Origin: Muricea muricata
Lineage: Eukaryota > Cnidaria > Anthozoa > Malacalcyonacea > Plexauridae
Assembly: GCA_963855995.1 (NCBI GenBank)
Contig: OY979718.1
Location: 38,873,059 to 38,937,058 of the forward strand
Direction of reading: 5' to 3'
DNA length: 64,000 nucleotides
Shown: piece by piece, positions 1-64,000 of the stretch
Layout: each line of letters opens with the position of its first letter
Numbering within the stretch: the stretch's first letter is position 1
Notes under the pieces: generated by a model
Told to the model about the DNA's origin: nothing
Seen by the model: the letters and a program-made list of their open reading frames with translations, nothing else
The model's database searches: none
Position numbers and translations under genes: made by a program

Positions 1-14799
<14,799 letters not shown>

Positions 14800-15099
14800 T
14801 CAAGAGCACAACGATCCTCGTGTATTGTGAAGAGATATGTAAACAGTTTTAGATGAATATTATACTAATCTTAAGTCGACGAAGTTATAGCTATTGACAT
14901 GCAGTAAAAGAAGGTTCACGTCCGTGAAATTGGTATCCATTACGGCAGTGCTGCATGGTCATTATATTTCCTTGTTTTAGGAAAAAACTTGGATAGTTGT
15001 TCCTGATGAGTATTGCGTAATCTTACGCATTTTAAAAATTTTAACACTCGCTGAACTTGGAAATTATTTACCTTTTTCCTTGAGTTGTTTTTGAACCAG

Positions 15100-15870
15100 A
15101 GATTGCCGAAGGGAAGATGATATTAGAAACACAAAGTATTAAACCCCCACCATTGATCACCGACAATAAGACCAGAAGAACATCGCCGATGGTTTAAGGC
15201 ATTTGGAAACATGTCGAAAATATGTTCATATCTTTAATATGTTCAAAGTCGGTGGTCACTCAAGGAGAAAAGTTAAAAAGAATTTTACAGAGAAAATGTA
15301 TGCAGAATGACAAGGAGTTTTCCTATCAGTAATCACCGACAAGAGATGGTAGTACCAGTAAGCCTGGTTTTCGGATGTCGGTCGCTAATTGTCGGTATTC
15401 GTTGAAGGAGAAAAGTTAGTATTTTACTCGTGAGTAAACGTGCCCGATGTCGCCGTCATATGAGAACCTGACTTTGTCTTGTTTCGATATGACGCCGAGT
15501 GACCGCCGACTTATTGTTCGTAATAATTGAAGGAAAAAATGATTTCAGGTGAACGAAAGATGTTACTCATAAATGATCACCAACAATGGAACTAGCCGAC
15601 TGTCGGCGACATATGGAAACCAGGCTATAAGTTGTAAGTCGAGTTGTAAGTGTGTAAGTCGGCGAGCTCCAGTGCATGTCCGGGGATCAGTCATTAGTAA
15701 AATCTTTTGTATGAAATCTGAAATTATTCAACGGTTAGAGACAATAAGTCAGCCGTTAGTCGCCGTCATGTGGGAACCAGGCTTCAAAGAGAAGAATATC
15801 AGTTACCTCAGGAGTACACTGACTCACCGACATTGGACTTCCATCGCCGACATCGGCGACATATGAGAAT
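15100..15870. repeat. Cluster of degenerate GCCGACATATGAGAACC-like motifs
   Basis: At least six imperfect copies of a roughly 20-bp motif occur in both orientations. Examples are GTCGGCGACATATGGAAACC, GTCGCCGTCATATGAGAACC, GTCGCCGTCATGTGGGAACC and CATCGGCGACATATGAGAAT. They are interspersed with recurring AAGGAGAAAAGTTA. The pattern suggests overlapping insertions or an old tandem/inverted array. Confidence 0.6.
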
Positions 15871-16231
15871 ATATTGTAGAAAACTAAAAAAATGATCGAT
15901 TCATCAAACTGACAACGATGGTGCGATAATGCGGCGACTCAGCGAGCGATCTTTTATGCAGGTTGATGTTCTATTGTGATAATTATAAAAATGACCTACC
16001 TGCATTTATGAATTATGTTAATATGTTTCTCACGAACACGTTTTCGTTGGCGTTATAATGATCTCTGATTGTCAATTATAAATACTCGAACGTCATGAAA
16101 ACGTGCAATTGTAATTAGTAAATTGCTTTAAATTAATATATTTTAAAACTTTTAGATGGGTGTAGTTATAGCAGTTCTACATGATTTAAATACTATTCGA
16201 ATTCGGGCGGTGTGCAAATACGGTAGTGCTG

Positions 16232-16942
16232 TGCACCGGAGCCGGAGTTTTGACCTATTTTGCCGGAGCTGGAACTGGAGCCGAAGTTTGTTCACCTCCG
16301 GCAAAACTCCGGCAGCACTTATTTGTGCTGCAAACTTCTATCATAGATCAACGTAACTTCATCGACGAAAAAGTAAAGACAGCTTAATACGGCTTGCCCC
16401 AAACATACAAATTATAATTATGTTATTTTATGTTATTTTTGTAATGGTGACGTCCGCAAGACGGTAAAGCGCTTGAAAATTTTATCTGAAAATTTCATCA
16501 AACGCTGCGACGCTATGCTTACAATTCGTCAACTGAGGGTTAACAAGGTCTATCTGTAGTTTGAGAAGTTTGGAGAAGATCACTCTTGAATTTTCAGGAG
16601 ATCGTAGAAAGGTGCTCATTACAATTAATTTTGTGAAAGTAATGATTTTATATCCTACGAGTTTATGCAACTGAAATTTTTGTATGAGATTCCGAAAGTT
16701 TAAAAGTGATCTTCTCCCAACTTCCCAGAACACAGATAGACCTTGTTAACCCTCGGTTGACGAATTGTCAACATGGAAGGTCGAATGTCTGTTTTTAAGA
16801 ATAACTGAAACATTTCTATTAACTGTATGTTTTTCCAGAAGAGAAAATGCGTCTCGTTTCGCAAATGCAATACCGTACACAAGCTTAAAATTTTCTGCCG
16901 GTGCCGGAGCCGGAGGTGAAAAAACCGGAGTTTGCACAGCTC
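16232..16942. repeat. GGAGCCGGAG-rich element with nested foldback
   Basis: The outer element has a GCACCGGAGCCGGAGTTTTG / CCGGAGTTTGCAC-type end at each side. Inside it, 16522-16766 is a separate foldback: AATTCGTCAACTGAGGGTTA pairs with TAACCCTCGGTTGACGAATT, and GAGAAGATCACT pairs with AGTGATCTTCTC. The geometry indicates one repeat inserted into another. Confidence 0.65.
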
Positions 16943-17194
16943 TATAATAATACAGTCACGAGATGATTGATTGGTCGTTCGTCGAACTGTCATGGTTACG
17001 AAGACGTGAACTAAACTATTCCTATATGTGTGAGCGTGTACACTACCATTCTAGTACCATTCATGAAGCATGAAAGTCAGGGCAGGAGGCAGGAATACAA
17101 AGATGTCGTTCTGCGTACTATTATCACTAATCATATGTTGTCATACTGTTCACATGCATATATTAGCACATAGCATCAGTTTATTAAACATTAT

Positions 17195-17370
17195 GATTCC
17201 ATGTTCTCAGAACGCGAAATTGAATCTTAATCCAAGCCCTAAATCTAATCAAATATTTAAATCTTCAACCCATGCATCAAAGTTAAAACATGGCAAATAA
17301 AACGTTAGTTAGGCTTAGGGTTAGGGCTTGAATTAAGATTTATATTCGCCCCACTGAGAACATGGAATTA
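17195..17370. repeat. Foldback with CCTAA/TTAGG motifs
   Basis: GATTCCATGTTCTCAG at the left pairs with CTGAGAACATGGAATT at the right. AATCTTAATCCAAGCCCTAA pairs with TTAGGGCTTGAATTAAGATT. It is a second short foldback with telomere-like units at the base of its loop, and is similar in style to 13149-13330. Confidence 0.7.
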
Positions 17371-18025
17371 TAGCCAGCGTTTTAGTGTCGAATTTTCGAT
17401 ACGTTTGGACGGTCAAAAACGCAAATGCAGATACGTCTGCACGCGTAAAATTATGCAGCCGCAACGAAATGTTGCCGATACAAACGTATTTACATACGCG
17501 TGGACAAGACCTAAAGAAGTATAAGTGCATGCCTTAAAATTTAAAAAATTTAAAAATTCGATCTTACATCTACATCAAAAGTACCAAATGTGTATTTTAA
17601 TGGTTTATAAGCAAAATACATGTTTCAATCCTTTCTCAAAATGTTTTTGTATCGCAGCATGTGCCATTTTGGTTCTGGTATCAAATAGCATTTTAGAGTA
17701 ACATTTTAATTTATACTGATATTTTTTGGAATCTAATCTTTACAACCTACGCTTTCTAATAAGAATACGTCATTGGCCATAGCGCCATACATAGCGCAGC
17801 AAGTAATCGCTCCAGATATACGTAGAGCTCACTGTGGCTTCTATGAACCGGACGTCGAAGCTGACGTCGAAGAAATTCGCGAACCCATTTCCGCAAATAT
17901 AAATAATAAGCTGAAATTGAGGAGATTGTATTTGGCAAAAAACGTACCGTCAATATTAAGGAATTTATGCACAATTGGAGCAGAACAGTCATTTCAGTTG
18001 TATGTATTGAAAGTTGAGGAACTTA

Positions 18026-56683
<38,658 letters not shown>

Positions 56684-57029
56684 GAGGCTGCATGTCTCTG
56701 TAAGAACCGATCGGTGATTCTTAAATTGAAATTTACTATTTTCCATATTTTGCTTTTGTTGGGCTTAGTAAGCCATGAAATCGTACTAAGAACTTTTCGC
56801 TTCTGTACATAGGCGGCCCAACAAGTGCTCGTAAAATTTGTCACGAGCCGCAAGCGCCATTCAGGAAAGTCATTGTATGTATAATAAATACATAAGGTTG
56901 GCAACTTTATTCCAGTTTACGAACATACGACTTTGAACAAACACAAAATACTTCACACAGGTAAATGAAATATGATAAAAAATATACCACATTAAACCCT
57001 GATAATTTTTCTATATACTAACTGATAAA

Positions 57030-58650
57030 TTTGTTGTCAACCTTGGTTTCTGAAGGACTTTGCGGAAATACTGGCCTACCCAATTTGCCAAATTATAAAC
57101 AATTCATTCCATCAAGACAAATTACCACAAGGTTGGAAACAGTCAAACATCTCCCCCATTCCTAAGGCAAGTCAGATTACAAATGTAAATAGACACCTTC
57201 GTCCGATATCACTGACGCCAATAATCTCGAAGGTGGCTGAAGAGTTTGTCATTGAGAGGCAACTTAGACCGGCCGTTTGGAAATAATTGACCAAAACCAA
57301 TTTGGGGTAGTGCCAAGTTCCTCCCTAACCCTAACCCTCCTACAATTGTCTTGATATCTATGATGCACCGCTGGTTACAGGCCACTGATCAGCCTGGAAA
57401 TCTGGTTCGTACAGTGCTATTTGATTTCCGAAAGGCGTTTGATCTTATAGACCATAAACGACTCTCGTGCAAAATTAAACAACTTAACCTTCCCACTTCT
57501 ACAATAAATTGGATCTTGGACTTTCTTACTGGCCGAATGCAGCGGGCGAAATTAACGGACAATTGTTTTTCGCAATGGAGTGAGATTCGTGCGGGTGTCC
57601 CCCAGCGCACCAAACTTGGTCCATGTTATATGTTCTGATGATAAATGACCTGACAACGTCACAAAGTGATCCTTGGAAATTTGTCGATCACACAGCTATT
57701 TCGGAGATTGTCAAAAAAGATCAGCGTAGCGCAATTCAGTTAGAGGTTGATGAGGTTCAAAATTGGACCGAAATCAACCTAGCTGAACTAAACGAAGACA
57801 AATGTAAAGAACTTAGGATCGATTTTTCTGGGAATAGTAATCGTAGCAACACACTTGCCCTGATAATGGTCAACAACAAAGAACTCGAAATAGTGAGCAA
57901 TGGTACAATCCTTGGGCTTACTGTCAGCAGTGACCTAAAATGGACAACACACGTATACAAAATCGTTTCTAAAGCTACCAAAAGATTATACCTGATAACG
58001 CAACTTAAACGAGCGAAAGTTCCCATCGAGGATATTATACTGGGGTCGGTTGTACGAAAGCTGGATAGTGCTATCAACCGGATAGTGAATTTTTTCAACT
58101 GCCTCAAAAGGGCATGAAAAGCAGTGATACTGAGAATATTGACATCTAAAATGACTTTTACTTGAAAATGATGAACTTTAATATAACTTTTACAAGTTAT
58201 TGAAAATGTTTAGAAAGTTGCAAAAAAATCACTATCCGGTGGATAACGCTATTCACCTTTCGTACAACCGAGCCCTGATTTATTGTGCATGTATTCGGTC
58301 GATCTTGGAATACGCGTCACCTGTATTTCACTACTCTTCGGCGATATATTTAAGCAACAAGATTGAGAGGGTACAAAAACGTTTCTTGAGAAGAATATAC
58401 GCGGACCTCTCTTATGATGACGCTATTAAAGTCTCGGAATTAGCGACGTTGTTTGATCGTAGATCAGCTGCGTGCCACAAACTATTTGAAGAAGCTCAAC
58501 AAAAAGATCATAAATTTCATTCACTAATTCCTCAAGAAAAAGTTTGTAAATATCCTGTAAGACGATGTACTAAATTCTCTCTACCTCGAATTCGAACTGA
58601 TCGGTACAAGAACTCATTCATAATTGCTAACAGTCTTCAACAGTAGCCTG
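57030..58650 (+). pseudogene. LINE RT remnant, catalytic Asp mutated, MITE inside
   Basis: The RT segment begins AYPICQIINNSFHQDKLPQG, HLRPISLTPIISKVAEEFVI. It continues VLFDFRKAFDLIDHKRLSCK and RAGVPQRTKLGP. The usual YxDD reads KFVDHT (about 57680-57692), with one catalytic Asp replaced by His. After a 224-bp MITE (58047-58270) the C-terminal part resumes: IYCACIRSILEYASPVFHYS, ERVQKRFLRRIYADLSYDDA, ending SFIIANSLQQ at 58646. Frameshifts are present. It is a dead CR1/Jockey-clade-type copy. Confidence 0.85.
58047..58270. repeat. MITE inserted in the LINE RT
   Basis: CGGTTGTACGAAAGCTGGAT ... CCGGATAGTGAATTTTTT at the left is inverted to AAAAAATCACTATCCGGTGG ... CTTTCGTACAACCG at the right. 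Its removal restores continuity between KVPIEDIIL and IYCACIRSILEYA of the LINE. Confidence 0.85.
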
Positions 58651-58699
58651 ATTTTTAATTGTAATATAACTATATTTCTAACTTAATATCATTTTTTTT

Positions 58700-59237
58700 A
58701 GTTTACTCGATTCTGATTGGTTAAAAAGTGTGCCGATTAATCCTTAATCGGCACATTGTGCCGATTAAAAATTAGTCGGCACGGAAACGGGCTATACGTC
58801 ATGTAGTAAAATGTTTTTGTGATAAAATTTGTCAACATTTTTGTATTTTTATTTTGAAATATTCGAAAAATCAGCAGTTTTTTGTACAAAAATGTTCACA
58901 AGGTGGTTAAAAAACTTTCGATGGATGAATACTCGTGTTAGAAAAGGTTTCTTTGAAGAGAAAATGGCAAACCTGAAAGTATTTGTTGCGAAAGTTTGCG
59001 AAACATCGTCGACAGCACTTCATTCACAAAAACAGTTAAGTTCAGCATTGAAATATGTAGTAAAATAATATTAATAGGAAATTACACTTGTTCTCGAAGT
59101 ATTAATGAAAAATCTCACTTGTGTTTGGCGAAATATTTATAATACCGCTCGTGCTACGCACTCGCGGTATTATAAACATTTCGCCAAACACTCGTGCGAT
59201 TTTTCATTAACACTTCTCGAACCGTGTAATTTCCTAT
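58700..59237 (+). repeat. Hairpin-ended repeat, family C copy 2
   Basis: It starts CTCGATTCTGATTGGTTAAA and contains paired GTGCCGATTAA/TTAATCGGCAC segments. It ends in a hairpin (59074-59237: ATAGGAAATTACAC ... GTGTAATTTCCTAT). The same order appears inverted at 35327-35800. The 3' hairpin and lack of long terminal inverted repeats make a Helitron-like or other hairpin-ended origin conceivable, but unproved. Confidence 0.75.
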
Positions 59238-59332
59238 ACTAATTTTAGTTTTCATGTATATATCAGATCATTTATTACTGTACATCTATACAATTCAGTT
59301 GTTCTTATTGTAACTGCAAATTATGATTATTA

Positions 59333-59344
<12 letters not shown>

Positions 59345-59374
<30 letters not shown>
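59345..59374. repeat. (TCAA)n microsatellite
   Basis: About nine TCAA units, starting near 59335, precede the foldback at 59400-59730. Confidence 0.8.
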
Positions 59375-59375
<1 letters not shown>

Positions 59376-59399
59376 GAGACCAGAAAGCTGAAAAATTTG

Positions 59400-59730
59400 C
59401 ATGTATCCTTTATGTTTTGTCTTCAGTGCTTCCGGATAGCTGCAAAATTTTAGTATATTTTACATGCATTGAGGAAAATTTTTTTGTCCTGATGTGGGAT
59501 GCCAGAGGTTGGCGTACACGTCAGGCTTTCAAAAGCATTTATACGCTCCTTTTGATGCACTTTTAACGAAGCATTTATTTAAACCAATAGGAGCGTATAA
59601 ATGCTTTTTAAAGCCTGACGTGTACGCCAACCTCTGGCATCCCGCGTCGGGACAAGAAATTTTTTGTCACTACATGAAAAATATGTTCAAATTTTGCAGC
59701 CATTCGGAAACATTGAAGACAAATTTCATT
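59400..59730. repeat. Foldback element
   Basis: The strong inner arms (59496-59650) read GGGATGCCAGAGGTTGGCGT ... AGCATTTATACGCTCCT and the inverse AGGAGCGTATAAATGCTTTT ... CCAACCTCTGGCATCCC. Weaker outer arms (GTCTTCAGTG.TTCCG.ATAGCTGCAAAATTT) extend the palindrome. Confidence 0.85.
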
Positions 59731-61383
59731 CAGTGTGTATAGTAAAATTATCGGAGATTAATGTGTTATAATTTTTTACCTGTTTTTAATTCCACGAGCG
59801 ATGTATTTTGTGTTTAACAAAAGTCATATGTTCGTCAGGTTAAATTTAGTCGCCAACCTTATGTTTGTTATATATGTAAACAATACACTACCGCTCGTGC
59901 TTGCGATGCACGAAATTACCAGACATTTTTGGGCCGCCTATAGGGTTGATAAGCACGCGCTAGTTGGACGGTTGATTCTGGCGTGCGTAAACGAGTCCGC
60001 GTGATACTCTTGCGTGATTCAAAGTACGACTTTACGACTGCGTTCAATTCGAGTACATTAGGGAATTTAGAACTTAAATACTTTGCATTCTCTTGTTGCA
60101 ATATGTTGCGTGCAATGAACCTGCTACGATGTTCGTTTATATTAAATCTACTACTTTATTTGACTATTTAAATCGAAGCTACTCCTCAAAGAGAACTTGT
60201 GATAATTACAATCGGTCACACTCTGCCCTTTGTGAACCCAATCTATTGAACAAGATACCTACATCATTTACAAAAACCGTTGGCTTAACAGAACTCAATA
60301 CTACAGTAACACTTCTGCGTCATACAACGTTACTACCTCTGCTATACTACTCAGTTGAGATGTACATCCTAACCCAGGACCGACACCGATTGAGCAAAGT
60401 GGGACGAAACTGAGTTGTTTACGGACCTTGCATTTAAACGGACGAAGTCTAAAGGCAGTCGTTGAATCTCCCGACGATCCTGGAAAGAGAATCAGTAAGC
60501 TAAACATATTTCAAAACCTTGTTTATGTAGAACAATATGATATTATTTGTTCTTATGATACGTGGCTGTAAAGAACGAACTTCGCTCATCTAGAAAAGCG
60601 TCATTTAAAGGAGCTCAAAGCGAATTATTAATGATTGAACTTTATCCCGCAAATTGCACCAAACTCATGCTAGGAGTTATCTATAGGCCACCAAACTCTG
60701 ATGAAGATATATTGCTGGAATGGAAAGCATCTTTTGAGCGTTTAGACGAGTCATGTCAACTTGTTCTAGTCGGTGATTTCAATCTACCTAAAATTGATTG
60801 GTCATTGGATTTCCCTTCTCCAAATTCTGAAGGTGTTTTCAAAGAAGAACTTTTCTGCGAGATTATTACGGATCAAATTACTGTATCAAATGGCTGATGG
60901 TCCGACACATTTGCGTGAGAATAAACTGGACTGTGTTTTTGGCAATAATCTGGAGCTCGTCACTAATGTCAACTGTATAAATCCAACTAATCTTTTCCCA
61001 ACTGATCATTACCTTATCGAATTCGACATCAAACTTTCTTGTCAAAGAGCAAAAGCGGTAAAACGGACAATCCACGACTTTAAAAACACCAAGTTCAATG
61101 CTGTCAGACAGCATGTCCTGTCTTTCCTTCTCTTCTCCGCCATATCTGATCATTCTGATGTACAGTAGATGAATGCTGGAAAGTTTGGAAAGACCTGTTT
61201 CTGAGGAAAATTGATCAATTTGTACCTAAAAAACAGTTCTTGAATTTACCAAAGTCATTCTGGTCTTACCATAAACATTTTCTCCGCAATAAGAATTCCT
61301 CATCATCTAACACCTATAACAACGTAACTGCAACAACCCCGAATATGGCAAGCCTATATATTGTAGAAATATTCAATAAACAC

Positions 61384-61715
61384 ATCAACTTCAATTCAAT
61401 GAAAATTCAACTTCAATTCAATTCAATAAAAATTCAATTTTAATAAAAATTTAACTTCAACTCAATGAAAATTCAACTTCAATTCAATGAAAATTCAACT
61501 TCAATTCAATGAAAATTCAACTTCAATTCAATGAAAATTCAACTTCAATTCAATAAAAATTCAACTTTAATTTAATGAAAATTCAACTTCAATTCAATAA
61601 AAATTGAACTTCAATTAAATGAATATTCAACTTTGATTCAATAAAAATTCAACTTTGATTCAATAAAAATTCAACTTCAATTCAGTGAAAATTCAACTTC
61701 AATTCAGTGAAAATC
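61384..61715. repeat. 22-bp minisatellite
   Basis: About fifteen copies of AATTCAACTTCAATTCAATGAA, with ATAAA, ATTTAA and TTTGAT variants toward the right. It interrupts the LINE region. Confidence 0.95.
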
Positions 61716-61719
61716 CTTC

Positions 61720-62460
61720 AGTTAGTAATATAACATTTAGCTCGATGGTGGCAACATCCGACCATAGTTCCAGGGAATTACAAATGGCGACCGATGAAAC
61801 CCATGAAATACAGCTTGATGAGTTTGTGATTGAAAATGATTTACCTGCCTTTCTGTTCTTGGTGCTAGACAAATTGGAAAAATGTTTCAGCCGTCAGGCA
61901 ACGATGAAAAGTCATATACAAGTCATATACTCAGTTTGTAGTTGTGGATCTATTGCAGAGTCAAATGAGGAGGATCGGCTTGAGTTCCAGCCATAGCCCA
62001 GGCATTTTCTGCAATATTATTTGCAGTACAAGAACATCCTAAACGCAAACTTCGAGACCATCTTCGATTTGTGAGCGTAAGTGCGAGACTGTTAGAACTG
62101 GAACTCCAGGCAGAACACAATTTTTTATCGCCTCCCTGCATATATTTATCCATCATCGGCAAACTGTTTGTCGGGTTGAGCTCGGTTTTCTGTGCTGCCG
62201 AGTAATACAAGACCAGTCAAAGCCTTTATAGCATAATTATGGCTATGTGCCCAGTTGTTAGCACATAGCCGCTTTATTGTTTTAATCAATTTTTAATAAT
62301 TAACAAGAAAAATTATTGATTAATAACTATACGTGTATAACATTTAGCACAGAAAAGCTGGGATATTACTAACGCCCACTACACATAACATATCTATATA
62401 AGTTCGACATAAAGCGTCCAAAACAGGAGGAGGGTGGGTAAAATTTCTTTCGTCCATTTT
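61720..62460. other. Unassigned sequence between minisatellite and LINE RT
   Basis: A frame ending at 61996 reads EIQLDEFVIENDLPAFLFLV and LDKLEKCFSRQATMK. It looks protein-like but I recognise no family. The rest is AT-rich and featureless, with an inverted TAGCACATAGCC/GGCTATGTGC pair near 62240-62272. Confidence 0.4.
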
Positions 62461-64000
62461 CTTAATGTTCACTGCAGCCCTCGTGGAACAGGAAATGAAA
62501 AGTGAAGGGAAGGAAGAAAGCAAACGTTATATCAATTCACAAGAAGGACTGTGTCGAACTGTTGACAAACTATCGACCTATTTCTCTGCTGCCAGTTGTT
62601 TCCCAAGTTCTTTCCAAAGTTTTCCAAAGTTTGTACTAATCCATAACGTTCAACATGGTTTCTTACGGAATCGTTTACGCGTCATATATGCGTTTATGCG
62701 TATATAAATAATCTTCCCGACAGTTTATTATCGAGTACAAACTCTGCATTGTATGCAGATGACTCAAAATTATACAGCGAAATAAGAGTAGTAGACAACT
62801 GCTAGTCGTTACAAGAAGACTTAACAATGCTGAAAAATTGGTGCACGAAATCGAGAATGAATTTCAAAACAGTGAAGTGCAAGGTCATGACGGTTACAAG
62901 AAAACGGAAACCAATTAATTCCCCATACCGTGTGTGTTCATGGAAATAAGTTTTCATCATGCAAAGCCGAAAACTATCTTGGCCTTCTTGTATCTAGCGA
63001 TCTGAAATGGGCCCTCGCATATTAAAGATGGTTGCAAAGGCAAACAAAATGCTTGGTCTCCTTAAACGATCCTGCTTTGAAGTTACAAACAGCCAAGATA
63101 GGCGGACGTTGTATTTGACATTGGTTAAATCCTCACATATAGTAGTGACGTTTGGTATTCTAGTAGTGACGTTTGGTATTTGGTATTCTAGGTGTTCAGA
63201 GAAGAGCAACATTGTGTATGCTTAAGAAAAATCATGGCAAACTTTCTTATGTTGAACGATTGAGAAATCTTAATTTAATCCCGCTTGTGTACGATCAAGA
63301 ACAAAAAGATATAATATTTTATTATAAATGATATGATAGATCAATGTGAATATGATAGATCTTGTCTTGGAACAGTATGTTGAAAGTACGTCAACGAGGA
63401 CAAGCGCGGAACCTCCCAGCCTTTAAGATCACAGCCTTGTAAAACTAGCACATTCCAAAGCTCCTACTTTGTTAGGATTGTTAATCTATGGAATTATGTT
63501 TTTAAGACTGCTCCTTCGAACAGCTTTTACACTCTCTTTCCTTTAAAACATATACCTCCATAAGACTTATCTCCAACTTACTGCCACTGCTTACGCTCCT
63601 GACTTACTCAGTTCGCACTCATTGATCACGACAGAATAATTTCCTCCATACAGTCGTTCTTATCTCTACTATTTTAATCTATACTATACTTCTTGCTTTC
63701 CTTCCCAATCTTATCTCTTGCTCTATATTAATGTGTTGTTTTGTCTATACTGTCCTGTAAGACTAATGAATGGTGAGCCCCATGCATGGGACCTGGTCTC
63801 GTTTGTGCTTCTCCAACTTTGGCACGCTTTTAGATTTTGTTATTTTTCTGTTACTTAGCTGGTATTAGTAATGCACAATATTGTGTGGCTATTAGCAGGC
63901 GTGTCAAATAAAGCTGTTAAAACTAAAACTAATGTCTGATCAAAGACGTGTTTACCATGTTGTGGTTCGAAGTAGTCGTCAGTAACTTATTACCCCCCCC

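Larger units (their letters stand above)
14800..18025. other. Intergenic region between arrestin and S8 protease genes
   Basis: No gene is supported here. The stretch holds a cluster of degenerate GTCGGCGACATATG-type motifs (15100-15960), nested GGAGCCGGAG-rich and foldback repeats (16232-16942) and a telomere-motif foldback (17195-17370). The promoter and 5' leader of the downstream protease presumably lie in the last few hundred bases, but no clear core promoter element stands out. Confidence 0.6.
56810..59946. repeat. Widely separated inverted pair flanking a LINE
   Basis: TAGGCGGCCCA ... GCTCGT ... ATAAGGTTGGC (56810-56925) is inverted, with mismatches, at 59838-59946 (GCCAACCTTAT ... 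GCTCGTGC ... TGGGCCGCCTA). Between them lie a LINE, a hairpin-ended repeat and another foldback. The pair may be the two arms of a foldback split by later insertions. Confidence 0.5.
60350..63930 (+). pseudogene. CR1/Rex-like LINE remnant(s): EN, then RT with YADD
   Basis: The EN domain is at 60350-61330: LGVIYRPPNSDEDILLEW, LVLVGDFNLPKIDWSLDF, then after a frameshift GPTHLRENKLDCVFGNNLEL. The middle (61380-62460) is a minisatellite plus unrecognised sequence. The RT resumes at 62470-62710 (SSFQSFPKFVLIHNVQHGFL), jumps by deletion to INNLPDSLLSS and ALYADDSKLYSEI (TAT-GCA-GAT-GAC at 62752-62763). It continues LKNWCTKSRMNFKTVKCKVM, ANKMLGLLKRSCFEVTN and RRATLCMLKKNHGKLSYVER. The tail contains AATAAAGCTGTTAAAACTAA near 63910. 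It may be one copy with internal damage or two fragments. Confidence 0.75.

Overview
This is an AT-rich metazoan genomic window. Its two intron-split genes are animal-type, and the mobile-element load (Penelope-like, DIRS, CR1/L2-like LINEs, P-like THAP transposase, many foldback MITEs) resembles an early-branching marine invertebrate such as a cnidarian. The organism cannot be proved from the sequence alone. There are no prokaryotic-style operons, no rRNA genes and no CRISPR array.

Region 1 (1-14.8 kb, + strand) holds a visual/beta-arrestin gene from which only the 5' exon(s) are missing. Fifteen exons (3070-14799) join in phase and end with a clathrin box and an AP2-binding helix. Its introns carry several MITEs, a SINE-like element and a long (TA)n tract. 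Region 2 (14.8-18.0 kb) is intergenic and contains degenerate repeated motifs and nested foldbacks.

Region 3 (18.0-56.7 kb, + strand) is a kexin/furin-like subtilisin protease (S8) gene of about 38.7 kb. It has a signal peptide, prodomain, complete Asp/His/Ser plus oxyanion Asn set, and a P domain, spread over 12 well-supported exons and one tentative terminal exon. Its introns are a nest of mobile elements. Intron 1 contains two inverted Penelope-like copies, a further Penelope fragment, a LINE with a foldback inserted in it, and a P-element-like THAP transposase pseudogene interrupted by another foldback. Intron 5 contains a complete 8.6-kb transposon with terminal 20-bp-unit minisatellites and a 6-bp target duplication. 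That transposon carries a HECT-type ubiquitin ligase gene with zinc-ribbon and CUE-like domains on one arm and an IS3-like integrase/transposase on the other. The transposase is broken by an internally deleted DIRS retroelement. Intron 6 carries a foldback in which each arm encodes a full hammerhead-ribozyme consensus.

Region 4 (56.8-64 kb) is made of decayed LINE copies, foldbacks and a 22-bp minisatellite, with no recognisable host gene.

The most notable items are the HECT-carrying transposon, the paired opposed hammerhead ribozymes, the inverted Penelope copies sharing one frameshift, and the protease whose prodomain junction lacks the usual dibasic site. All calls rest on reading the sequence and remembered family features; no search was run.
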